From positions 1 to 8,923 of the forward strand of contig JAKBFR010000101.1 of NCBI GenBank assembly GCA_021837545.1: DNA of 8,923 nucleotides. Direction: 5' to 3'. Below are positions 1 to 5,959 of the stretch, piece after piece (the first letter of the stretch is position 1; each line of letters starts with the position of its first letter). The notes under the pieces are model-generated. The model searched no databases. It had not been told where the DNA came from and saw only the letters and a program-made list of their open reading frames with translations. Made by a program: the position numbers and the translations under genes. Source of the stretch: Bacillota bacterium (lineage in GTDB: Bacteria > Bacillota_A > Clostridia > Clostridiales > Clostridiaceae).

Positions 1-248
1 AATGCTTTCTCATCGCCAAGAAATTCTAAACTAAATTTATTGAAAGATACTAAAAAGTGCAAACTCGCTATCCCCTTAGTATTCCTCATGGGCACGCAAC
101 AATTCTCAATTGTTGTGCACTCAAACAAGCACTTTTCTTAACGTATCTTCCACTAAATTTAGTTAAGAATTACTAAGGCTTGTTCAAATGCATTCTGCTC
201 AATCTATACCTTTTGTTAGCATAATCTAAGGAAAAATTCATAAGGTCT
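1..248. repeat. Foldback repeat, copy 1 (5' part cut by window start)
   Basis: This is homologous to the repeat at 4146-4446; base 1 corresponds to about 4200 of that copy, so roughly the first 55 bases lie outside the window. It folds on itself. The tip is CGCAACAATT (95-104), loop CTC, AATTGTTGTG (108-117). Further down, AAAAGTGC (53-60) pairs with GCACTTTT (129-136), and the 20 bases at 31-50 pair with 143-162 at 18 of 20 positions. Bases 74-127 match the other copy at 53 of 54 positions, while the arms differ. The outer 3' end (about 205-248) is the counterpart of the 3' terminal inverted repeat of copy 2. No ORF is seen. It begins 12 bp beyond the stop of the small membrane gene. It could be a MITE-like element or a structured RNA. 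Confidence 0.75.
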
Positions 249-260
249 TAAGTAACAGTG

Positions 261-413
261 TCATTTTCCTCGATTATCTAAATAACCTGATACTGATACC
301 ATTAACCCGAAGAATGAAATTATAAGACCAATTGTTGCGCCTGTTCCGCTCCATGTTAGTATCATTGCAATGCCAAAAAGTATAATTGCAATTCCTAAAA
401 GGATTATTTGCAT
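261..413 (-). CDS. Small two-helix membrane protein, 50 aa, function unknown
   Basis: This 50-codon ORF starts with ATG and ends with TGA. The upstream sequence AAGGTGAT is a good ribosome binding site about 5 nt before the start. The peptide has two hydrophobic stretches, about residues 3-19 (IILLGIAIILFGIAMIL) and 25-43, joined by a short TWSGTG turn. It ends in a polar tail, YLDNRGK. That pattern predicts a small integral membrane hairpin protein. It begins 23 bp after the stop of the MerR-family gene with no terminator between them, so it is probably co-transcribed with, and controlled by, that regulator. I do not recognise the family. It could be a small stress or membrane-modulating peptide, but nothing in the sequence fixes a role. 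Its stop codon is 12 bp from foldback repeat copy 1. Confidence 0.72.
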   Translation of the reverse strand: MQIILLGIAIILFGIAMILTWSGTGATIGLIISFFGLMVSVSGYLDNRGK

Positions 414-436
414 ATAATCACCTTCTTGTGTATTAT

Positions 437-1327
437 TCAATTCTCAGGATACAAATTTGCAATTTGAGGATACTTCGCAATAAATAATTTATTTGCCTCT
501 TGGAGTTTTTCTGCATATTCACTATAAGAAGGGCTTAAGATTTTTAAATTTGGTATAAAAATCTCATAGTAACCATTGCTTTGATGAAAGTCTAATAATA
601 GTTGTTGGAATTTATATGCTGGGCTTGATTTAAACTCTTCAGATGTGCGTACTTCAATATAATCTTCCAAACTTTTTTTATTATTTGAAATATAGCTATT
701 AATATCCTCCACGGCATTGAGTAGATGACTATTCATTTTTTCTGCATCTGTTCTTTCTATTATAGTAAAATAACTTTCCCAATATTCTTCCACCTCTGTG
801 GGAATATTTATAGTGCTAATGTTATCCAGAAAATTAATAATTTTAGAATATGCCATTTCTTTCTCCTCACTATCAATTCTCTCATTTAAAAACTGACCGA
901 AATGTATAGATAGATACATTCCGTATGTGCCAGGAAAAGAGTGAACTAATTTTTCTCTGACAGTAAACAAAGAATTGATAACAGAGTCAATACATTTAAT
1001 TCCTTCATTAATATCATAGTTTGTAATTAAATTTTCAAGGAATCTTTGTTGTACAGCTGCTTTTTCCATTTTCAGATCTATTAGGTATTTATATTTGGAT
1101 AAAGTTGCAGACTTATTACTACTTGAGAGTACATCTTTAATATCATTAATACTTAATCCTAATCTTCGCAAAACAGATATTTCTTTTAATATAGTTATAT
1201 GGTTATTGTTATAATGTCTATATCCATTTTCATTGACTTTAGGACGAAGAAGTCCTTGTTTTTCATAATACTCTATGGCTTTTCTTGTAAGAGAACATTC
1301 TTTACATACCTCTTTAATTAACACCAT
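437..1327 (-). CDS. MerR-family transcriptional regulator with long C-terminal domain
   Basis: The N-terminal 70 residues are a typical MerR winged helix-turn-helix: IKEVCKECSLTRKAIEYYEK, then GLLRP, GYRHY, and VLRRLGLSINDIKDVL. MerR proteins bind a palindrome inside an over-long promoter spacer and activate by twisting the DNA, and exactly such a site lies directly upstream. The remaining roughly 220 residues are mostly helical and match no effector domain I know; no conserved metal-binding cysteine pattern is visible there. At 296 aa it is much longer than the metal-responsive MerR proteins, closer to the drug or small-molecule sensing types. I chose the ATG at 1327 because GTG at 1333 is part of the ribosome binding site GAGGTGAT. 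It is likely autoregulated and co-transcribed with the 50-aa membrane protein downstream. The ligand is unknown. Confidence 0.88.
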   Translation of the reverse strand: MVLIKEVCKECSLTRKAIEYYEKQGLLRPKVNENGYRHYNNNHITILKEISVLRRLGLSINDIKDVLSSSNKSATLSKYKYLIDLKMEKAAVQQRFLENLITNYDINEGIKCIDSVINSLFTVREKLVHSFPGTYGMYLSIHFGQFLNERIDSEEKEMAYSKIINFLDNISTINIPTEVEEYWESYFTIIERTDAEKMNSHLLNAVEDINSYISNNKKSLEDYIEVRTSEEFKSSPAYKFQQLLLDFHQSNGYYEIFIPNLKILSPSYSEYAEKLQEANKLFIAKYPQIANLYPEN

Positions 1328-1342
1328 TATCACCTCAAAACT

Positions 1343-1373
1343 ATCATAATCTATCCCCTAAGGTGATAGTCAA
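1343..1373 (-). promoter_or_regulatory. MerR-type promoter and operator
   Basis: Read on the minus strand, TTGACT (1368-1373) and TATGAT (1343-1348) are good -35 and -10 boxes separated by 19 bp, the stretched spacing typical of MerR-controlled promoters. Within the spacer, overlapping the -35 edge, is the palindrome CTATCACCT-T-AGGGGATAG (1351-1369), 9-bp arms with one mismatch. Transcription should begin near 1336, only about 10 nt before the ATG, so the leader is little more than the ribosome binding site. The likely regulator is the MerR protein encoded just downstream. Confidence 0.8.
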
Positions 1374-1434
1374 CATGATTTTTAAAAATTATTTTACTGA
1401 AAAAGCACACAAGAATTTAAATTATTGTTACTTA

Positions 1435-2064
1435 TTATAGTCTGTCATCAATAAATTCATATATATATTCAGTGACTTTCATTAAGACTTTTAAGCTATC
1501 TTTGTAATTTTCTTTCTCTAAATCATGATTGGCATCTTCAATTATTTTTACTATAACATTTGATTTATTAGCAATTTTATTTATATGCTCTTGTTTGAAA
1601 CAAATGTCATTTGTGCCGACTATAACAAGACTATTATTATTAATTATGCCTTCAATACAATCAGGCCAAGGGGTCATAAACACATGTTTTAGCTCATAAT
1701 CTTTAAATTCACATATTAATGCATTTTGAATGAAGGTTCCTAAACATTTTCCTATAAATATAATTTTTTTATATGTTTTTTCATTTAAGCACTTTTTTAT
1801 AGCCTCTTTTGTTTCCTTAATTATATGTGAGTATGTTGTTTCATTAAATTCTATATCTTTATCGGATTTTTGAAAACCATAATTTATAGCTAATACATCA
1901 TAGCCTAATTCTAAAGAGATATTATAGGAATAATATAAAAGTGGTGCAAAGTTTGTATATTTACCACCAGGTAATAAAATAACTAGAGTATCTTTATTTT
2001 GAGATATGTATTCATTCTTTATATTTACTCCCCAGTGTGAACTTATTATAATTTCTTTTTCCAA
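1435..2064 (-). CDS. Alpha/beta hydrolase with Cys at the nucleophile position
   Basis: This 209-aa protein looks like a small alpha/beta-hydrolase of the dienelactone-hydrolase type. Visible elements are an oxyanion-type strand VILLPGG (about 28-34), a nucleophile elbow G105-K-C107-L-G109, an acid candidate D153 in VGTND, and a C-terminal histidine H180 in DANHD. The elbow carries Cys where most of the fold has Ser, as in dienelactone hydrolase. There is no signal peptide, so it is probably cytoplasmic. The start is TTG: GGGGG lies 8 nt upstream, and the only later in-frame Met is near residue 130, far past the N-terminal fold. The gene is transcribed toward the MerR gene with 101 bp between them and no clear terminator. 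Its substrate is unknown. I am fairly sure of the fold and much less sure of activity. Confidence 0.8.
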   Translation of the reverse strand: MEKEIIISSHWGVNIKNEYISQNKDTLVILLPGGKYTNFAPLLYYSYNISLELGYDVLAINYGFQKSDKDIEFNETTYSHIIKETKEAIKKCLNEKTYKKIIFIGKCLGTFIQNALICEFKDYELKHVFMTPWPDCIEGIINNNSLVIVGTNDICFKQEHINKIANKSNVIVKIIEDANHDLEKENYKDSLKVLMKVTEYIYEFIDDRL

Positions 2065-2367
2065 TACCTTTTCCCCCTTATAAAATAAACTTAAAGAATA
2101 CTAATCGCCATAAATGTTAGAATTTAGTTTTATAATTTGACAAATGAATAATTCTTCACTAAACATGATGTTGATTTTATTTAAGTATACAGAATACACA
2201 AGTAAACTTCAAATATTTTACATATATGAATTGTATTAATTTTTTTAGAGTGATTAACTTTCTATAAAATTAAGATGAGTGACATTTGTAAGTTGAATAA
2301 TATATTACCTGTGATATAATTTAAACGTAAAAATTATTTGTGTTTTGTAAATATGAGGTGAATAAAT
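2065..2367. other. Divergent intergenic region between hydrolase and pentapeptide gene
   Basis: This 303-bp AT-rich region holds the control signals for two divergent genes and no ORF I can support. On the plus side there is a clear promoter at 2293-2320. On the minus side a possible weak promoter for the hydrolase is TTGTCA, 18 bp, TAACAT at about 2119-2148. The hydrolase ribosome binding site (GGGGG) is at about 2073-2077. I see no riboswitch, terminator or repeat in the middle part. Confidence 0.5.
2293..2320 (+). promoter_or_regulatory. Sigma-A promoter of pentapeptide-repeat gene
   Basis: TTGAAT (2293-2298) is followed after 16 bp by a perfect TATAAT (2315-2320) with an extended -10 TG at 2312-2313. 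The start codon is about 47 nt downstream of the -10 box. The ribosome binding site GAGGTGA (2355-2361) is 6 nt before the ATG. Confidence 0.75.
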
Positions 2368-3273
2368 ATGATATCTCCACATAGAAATAAAAGTGATAAG
2401 GAATTATCTAAAAATAATAGGGAATCAGTATCTTTTGTGGATGAGAGATTCCACAATCTAAGAGTTGACTGTAAAAAGTGTTTTGGCTTGTGTTGTATTG
2501 CATTATACTTTTCTGCTTCGGAGGGCTTTCCAACTAACAAAGAAGCAGGTAAGCCTTGCATAAACCTAAAAGAAGATTTTAGTTGCTCCGTTCACGAAAA
2601 ACTAAGGGAAAAGGGACTTAAAGGTTGTACTGCTTATGATTGCTTTGGTGCTGGGCAAAAGGTTGCGGAGGTTACCTATGGTGGTCACCATTGGCGAGAA
2701 GTCCCAGAATCCTCAAAGGAAATGTTTGAGGTGTTTCTAGTAATGAGGCAGCTTCATGAAATGCTATGGTATCTTACAGAAGCATTTACACTACAACCTG
2801 CTGGACCTATCAAAGAGGAGTTTAGTGCCATAATAAATAAGACAGAGAAGCTTACGCTTCTTACTCCTAATAATCTTATAAGTCTTGATTTGGAGGCACA
2901 CAGAAGGGATGTCAATGTTCTACTTAAGAGTACCAGTGAACTGATTCGGAAAAAAGTACGAGGTGGGCAAAAAACACCTTCATGGCATGAAAATAATAGG
3001 GGTCGAGGATTAGGGTTTATAGGTAAAGATCTGAGAAAAACTAATCTCAGAGGTGCAGATCTTAGGGGAGCATGCCTTATTGCTGCAGACCTTAGGGGCG
3101 TTGATTTGAGTGGGGCTGACTTCATTGGTGCAGACTTGCGAGACACTGACCTAAGAGGAGCTAATCTAACGAATAGTATATTTCTTACCCAAGGGCAAAT
3201 TAATACGGCTAAAGGTGATTCTAATACAAAATTACCTACAGCACTAGCTCGACCAACATATTGGCCGAAATAA
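2368..3273 (+). CDS. Pentapeptide-repeat protein with N-terminal cysteine cluster
   Basis: This 301-aa protein has two parts. Residues 30-110 hold a cysteine-rich module: C35-x2-C38-x3-C42-C43, then C64, C73, C87 and C92, with HH at 107-108. The spacing looks like a metal or Fe-S site. Residues 214-268 form 11 tandem pentapeptides of the A(D/N)LRG type, with Leu or Phe at every fifth position from 217 to 267, predicting a short right-handed quadrilateral beta-helix of under three coils. The middle (about 115-200) is helical. A similar Cys-module plus pentapeptide arrangement occurs in other Firmicutes, without a known function as far as I recall. The beta-helix is far shorter than in DNA-mimic Qnr/MfpA proteins, so gyrase protection should not be assumed. 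It is monocistronic with its own strong promoter and terminator. No signal peptide is seen. Confidence 0.88.
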   Translation: MISPHRNKSDKELSKNNRESVSFVDERFHNLRVDCKKCFGLCCIALYFSASEGFPTNKEAGKPCINLKEDFSCSVHEKLREKGLKGCTAYDCFGAGQKVAEVTYGGHHWREVPESSKEMFEVFLVMRQLHEMLWYLTEAFTLQPAGPIKEEFSAIINKTEKLTLLTPNNLISLDLEAHRRDVNVLLKSTSELIRKKVRGGQKTPSWHENNRGRGLGFIGKDLRKTNLRGADLRGACLIAADLRGVDLSGADFIGADLRDTDLRGANLTNSIFLTQGQINTAKGDSNTKLPTALARPTYWPK

Positions 3274-3342
3274 AAGCTGCAAATAAAATATTAAAATTCT
3301 AACTTTTAAAGTTTTTTTACCTGGCTTAAGGTATAAAAAATA

Positions 3343-3379
3343 AAGACATTTAGCAAAGGCTAAATGTCTTGTTTTTTTA
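3343..3379. terminator. Bidirectional Rho-independent terminator
   Basis: A 12-bp perfect stem, AAGACATTTAGC (3343-3354) with GCTAAATGTCTT (3359-3370) around loop AAAG, is followed by GTTTTTTT on the plus strand. On the minus strand it is followed by a T-rich run (the complement of 3331-3342). It ends both convergent genes. The last codons and stop of the minus-strand ECF gene lie inside the right arm of the stem. Confidence 0.9.
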
Positions 3380-3956
3380 TCTTTTTAATAGCGAATACAA
3401 CAGGTATGACAATTATAGTAGCTATGATAGCTTCAGGAACACCATTCATTATTGCTATGCCATAGATAGTCTTAGCAGCAATAGAAGGGTCTATTCCTTT
3501 AGCGGCAGCGAATTTAGCTGCATATAGAACATATATCATAGTTAGAACACCAAAGGTGTTAGTTAGAGAACCAATAACAGTAGCCAGGCCAATTCTTAGA
3601 CTATCATTTTTAGTAAAATTTAATTTATAAACATAGTAAGAAGTAAGACCAATAAGAACTCTTGGTAATACAGATACTAAAGGGTTTATAAAGGCAAAAG
3701 ATAGCAAATTGGGAGCTGTTATGTTTTGCATAATGCTAAAAAGTCCAAATATTAAACCGATAGTCATTCCCACTATAGGTCCACCAATTATTGCACCTAT
3801 AATAACAGGAATATGCATGATAGTAGCTTTAGCACCAGGAAGTGGAATGAAACCATATCCAGTTAATCCAAGTACTACACAAATAGCTGATAGCATACCG
3901 ATAGTTGTAAGTTGATTTGTTTTTATTCTTCTGTTTTTGATAGAATTATTAATCAT
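3360..3956 (-). CDS. ECF transporter S component (substrate-binding membrane subunit)
   Basis: This 198-aa very hydrophobic protein has about six membrane segments (roughly 17-35, 44-60, 62-78, 84-108, 120-146, 162-190) and a basic tail, KKIKKQDI. The stretch PLPGAKATIMHIPVIIGAIIGGP (38-60) is typical of the general ECF S-component family. These proteins bind a vitamin or similar micronutrient and work with a shared EcfT-EcfA-EcfA' energising module. No ATPase or EcfT gene is present here, so it is a stand-alone (group II) S component. The sequence alone does not tell me the substrate; pantothenate, folate or a related vitamin are possibilities only. The ATG is well placed, 6 nt after GGAGG. 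The 3' end overlaps the shared terminator. Confidence 0.88.
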   Translation of the reverse strand: MINNSIKNRRIKTNQLTTIGMLSAICVVLGLTGYGFIPLPGAKATIMHIPVIIGAIIGGPIVGMTIGLIFGLFSIMQNITAPNLLSFAFINPLVSVLPRVLIGLTSYYVYKLNFTKNDSLRIGLATVIGSLTNTFGVLTMIYVLYAAKFAAAKGIDPSIAAKTIYGIAIMNGVPEAIIATIIVIPVVFAIKKIKKQDI

Positions 3957-3970
3957 ATTTTCCCTCCGCT

Positions 3971-4014
3971 CTTATTCCATAAGGATATAAGTCGACCCTA
4001 TTGATAATCCTTAT
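3971..4014 (-). promoter_or_regulatory. Leader with two mutually exclusive hairpins before ECF gene
   Basis: Just upstream of the ribosome binding site, ATAAGGAT (minus strand, complement of 4007-4014) can pair with ATCCTTAT (complement of 3979-3986) across a 20-nt loop. The latter segment is also part of a second hairpin covering 3971-3991 (CTTAT/ATAAG plus TCC/GGA, loop of 4). The two cannot form together, and the second one ends next to the GGAGG at 3963-3967. This could be a translational switch. It does not match a riboswitch class I know. The rest of 4015-4140 shows no clear feature beyond a possible TATTAT -10 box near 4046-4051. Confidence 0.3.
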
Positions 4015-4145
4015 TTAAAGTTCAGTTTCATAATGAATACCGACAATAATAGTTTAGCACTTGTTTAATAAAAATTACATAGATAAAGATGATTTCGTAA
4101 AATTCAAAATATTATTAAATTGAAGGAACAATAATCCGCTATCAG

Positions 4146-4446
4146 AGACTAAGAGATTCTTTTTTAGATTATGCTATAACGAAAAGTATATATTGCTAGA
4201 AATGCCTTCACTTTACCAAGTAATTCTAGAATTAATTTTATTTACATCTGCTAAAAAACATAAAATCTCTCTCCTTAGTATTCCTCATGGGCACGCAACA
4301 ATTCTCAATTGTTGCGCACTCAAACATATGTTTTTCTTCACGTGGCTATAAATAAAACAAATTAAGAAGTACTATGGCTTGCTCAAACACATTCTTCGCA
4401 ATATATACTTTTGTTAACATAATCCAAGAAAAAAAATATATAGTCT
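4146..4446. repeat. Foldback repeat, copy 2 (complete, about 301 bp)
   Basis: The element starts AGACT and ends AGTCT and is a single long imperfect palindrome. Terminal arms: AAAAGTATATATTGC (4182-4196) is perfectly complementary to 4398-4412, and GATTATG (4167-4173) matches CATAATC (4418-4424) with one indel between the blocks. Inner arms: TTTTATTTA (4236-4244) with 4349-4357, and AAAAACATA (4254-4262) with 4327-4335. Tip: CGCAACAATT (4294-4303), loop CTC, AATTGTTGCG (4307-4316). The 54 bases 4273-4326 are nearly identical to copy 1, and a roughly 20-nt part of them on the 5' side (4271-4290) has no partner in the main hairpin. No ORF and no clear target duplication are seen. It begins 10 bp after the stop of the CD3324-type gene. 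Confidence 0.82.
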
Positions 4447-4456
4447 AAAATAATTA

Positions 4457-4717
4457 TTATCTATACAAAATCTTACGAATGGTTTCTATTGAAAGGCAAT
4501 AGTCATTTGCTAATTCTTCTATGGGAACATCTTTACTTGCAAATTTCATTCGTATTTCTTCATTACGCCGTTCATAATAGCCTCGCGCTCCAGAACCTTC
4601 ACCCCATTTTTTACGTTCATTATTTTTAGGAATATATAAGGCTTTTCCTTGTGCATATTTTTGAACCTCTTGGAGCAGCTCATCAGGTAATATATCAGAA
4701 GCATTTAAATATTTCAT
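4457..4717 (-). CDS. CD3324-family small helix-turn-helix protein
   Basis: This 86-aa protein resembles the uncharacterised CD3324 family of Clostridia and Bacilli. The N-terminus MKYLNASDILPDELLQEVQKY and the YIPK...KKWGEGSGARGYYERRNEEI segment are characteristic. The C-terminal part (about 59-86), ASKDVPIEELANDYCLSIETIRKILY, is a clear helix-turn-helix. It is presumably a DNA-binding protein, though targets are unknown. GGAGG lies 5 nt before the ATG, inside the 16-bp gap after the preceding gene, so the two are almost certainly one operon. The HTH protein may act on the palindrome upstream of that operon, which is an inference. The stop is followed within 10 bp by the foldback repeat. Confidence 0.85.
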   Translation of the reverse strand: MKYLNASDILPDELLQEVQKYAQGKALYIPKNNERKKWGEGSGARGYYERRNEEIRMKFASKDVPIEELANDYCLSIETIRKILYR

Positions 4718-4733
4718 TGTTGCCTCCTTTATA

Positions 4734-5774
4734 TTAACTATTTTGCCTTAAAAACTCATCTAGATTTTTAAATTCTTGTATTTTGACGTCATGCTTTCTG
4801 ATTTCAGAAACAATATACTGCTGAATATCTTCTGTACGTTTACGGAAAATACTTAAATCTGCGGAATCAAAAACATCCATAAGTTCTGTGGTCTCTAGGC
4901 CAAAATCCTTTGTGATACAATCAATTTCGCTTTGCAGTCTACATCCCCATACAAAGCACTTTGCTGCATCATTTAAGTCCAAGTAATAATAGAGTCTGCG
5001 AAACCAGTAAATACATTCCTGATACCAGTCTGCTAAATCTTGAAAATTGTAGTCCTTTACCTCTAGTTCCTTATCGGGCTTTCTAGCACTGAAGAAATCA
5101 CGGGTTGTAGCTAGCATTTTATAGCAAATATCTTTTGATTCTTCTATGGTTTTTGCTGTAGCAGTATTCTGATATAACTTAATAAATCCACTAGGAACAT
5201 CTGAAAGCTCACTGAGCTTAGCTATTTGATTCTCAGGTCCTCTGTTGAAATACGTCCCATTTACAGTAGCAATTGCCTCAGCTAAATATGAAGCGACGTA
5301 GGCACCTGCCTTACGTACAGCACTGAGAGATTTTTCAAAAAGCATGTTTTGGAACAATTCCATTGCTATATTAATCTTTTCAAGTCCCTTCCTATAAGTA
5401 AATTCCTTATCACTTAGATTATTCTGTGCCTGTTTCTGCAATTTAAAGAAACGTTCTTTCTCTTCTTCACTTCGTGCATACAAGATAACTCCATCAATCA
5501 AACAGGTTGTAAGACCTTCATTTAAATTCGCAAGTCCTTCTACTCTCTCCCATGACATTGGGAACAAGTCATAACCAATGTCATCAATAATAAATGTCTG
5601 AGACAAGTTATTGCCTCTGTCTGAAGAAGGAATAAAAAAGTTAAAGGATATTTCCTCTCCATCAGGCGCAATTTTCCAATGCTCGTGTCCAATTAACAGA
5701 GCGACATCCTCATGAAAGTCCTTCTTAATTTTATCTATGGCCCAAGCATTTAATTCGTTACTAATATATTTCAT
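4734..5774 (-). CDS. Nucleotidyltransferase-like protein with helical C-terminal domain, uncharacterised
   Basis: I recognise this 346-aa protein only in outline. Residues 1-115 resemble a degenerate nucleotidyltransferase fold: ALLIGHEHWK at the place of the usual GS motif, FNFFIPSSD, then FIIDDIGYDLFPMSWERVEGLANLNE and ILYARSEEEKERF, which recall proteins of the kanamycin-nucleotidyltransferase class. The GS and DxD catalytic signature is not intact, so it may not be catalytic. Residues 120-346 are all-helical and rich in Tyr and Trp (WYQECIYWFRRLYYYLDL, 250-267), like the helical substrate domains that follow such folds. It has no signal peptide or membrane segment. GGAGG lies 8 nt before the ATG. 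It is the first gene of a two-gene unit with the CD3324-type HTH protein, 16 bp apart, and its upstream region holds a palindrome. Confidence 0.7.
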   Translation of the reverse strand: MKYISNELNAWAIDKIKKDFHEDVALLIGHEHWKIAPDGEEISFNFFIPSSDRGNNLSQTFIIDDIGYDLFPMSWERVEGLANLNEGLTTCLIDGVILYARSEEEKERFFKLQKQAQNNLSDKEFTYRKGLEKINIAMELFQNMLFEKSLSAVRKAGAYVASYLAEAIATVNGTYFNRGPENQIAKLSELSDVPSGFIKLYQNTATAKTIEESKDICYKMLATTRDFFSARKPDKELEVKDYNFQDLADWYQECIYWFRRLYYYLDLNDAAKCFVWGCRLQSEIDCITKDFGLETTELMDVFDSADLSIFRKRTEDIQQYIVSEIRKHDVKIQEFKNLDEFLRQNS

Positions 5775-5797
5775 TCTCTTGCCCTCCTACTATTTAA

Positions 5798-5822
5798 TTA
5801 GATATAACAACTGTTTATCTAA
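5798..5822. promoter_or_regulatory. Palindromic operator candidate upstream of two-gene unit
   Basis: TTAGATA (5798-5804) and TATCTAA (5816-5822) form a perfect 7-bp inverted repeat with an 11-bp spacer. It sits 9 bp upstream of the GGAGG of the nucleotidyltransferase-like gene, where a repressor could block transcription or elongation. A promoter is hard to fix in this AT-rich stretch. A 10-bp direct repeat, ATTCTATACC, lies further upstream at 5850-5859 and 5876-5885. The HTH protein encoded second in the unit is the obvious candidate binder, by inference only. Confidence 0.4.
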
Positions 5823-5959
5823 CTAAATATTAACAGTAAAATATTTCATATTCTATACCCAAAACGATTCTAATAATTCTATACCTAATATCCCTCCATT
5901 TAGATTGACTAGTAATGTATATACAAGAAAATGAGACAGTAGTAATAAATTTAGATTTA

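Noticed and set aside
1328..1333. GTG start for the MerR-family gene, two codons upstream
   Set aside because: The GTG is part of the ribosome binding site GAGGTGAT, so the following ATG at 1327 is the sensible start.
2334..2561. Minus-strand ORF of 75 aa over the start of the pentapeptide gene
   Set aside because: It overlaps the promoter-proximal part of a well-supported gene on the other strand and has no recognisable domain.
2754..3146. Minus-strand ORF of 130 aa with periodic Arg-Ser-Ala-Pro-Leu pattern
   Set aside because: It is antisense to the pentapeptide-repeat gene. The periodicity is just the complement of the repeat codons, and no ribosome binding site or promoter supports it.
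3709..3915. Plus-strand ORF of 68 aa inside the ECF S component gene
   Set aside because: It is a shadow of hydrophobic codons of the real gene; its Ile/Pro-rich composition is an antisense artefact.
1..4446. The pair of similar repeats as a CRISPR array or as flanks of one composite transposon
   Set aside because: There are only two copies, 4.2 kb apart, each a self-complementary unit in the same orientation, with no transposase between them and ordinary chromosomal genes inside.
4734..5774. HEPN ribonuclease domain in the helical half of the 346-aa protein
   Set aside because: The R-x4-6-H signature is absent; the protein has few histidines and the only C-terminal one (H328) is not in that context.
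5903..5930. Plus-strand TTGACT that could be a -35 box
   Set aside because: There is no convincing -10 at the right spacing and no plus-strand gene downstream.
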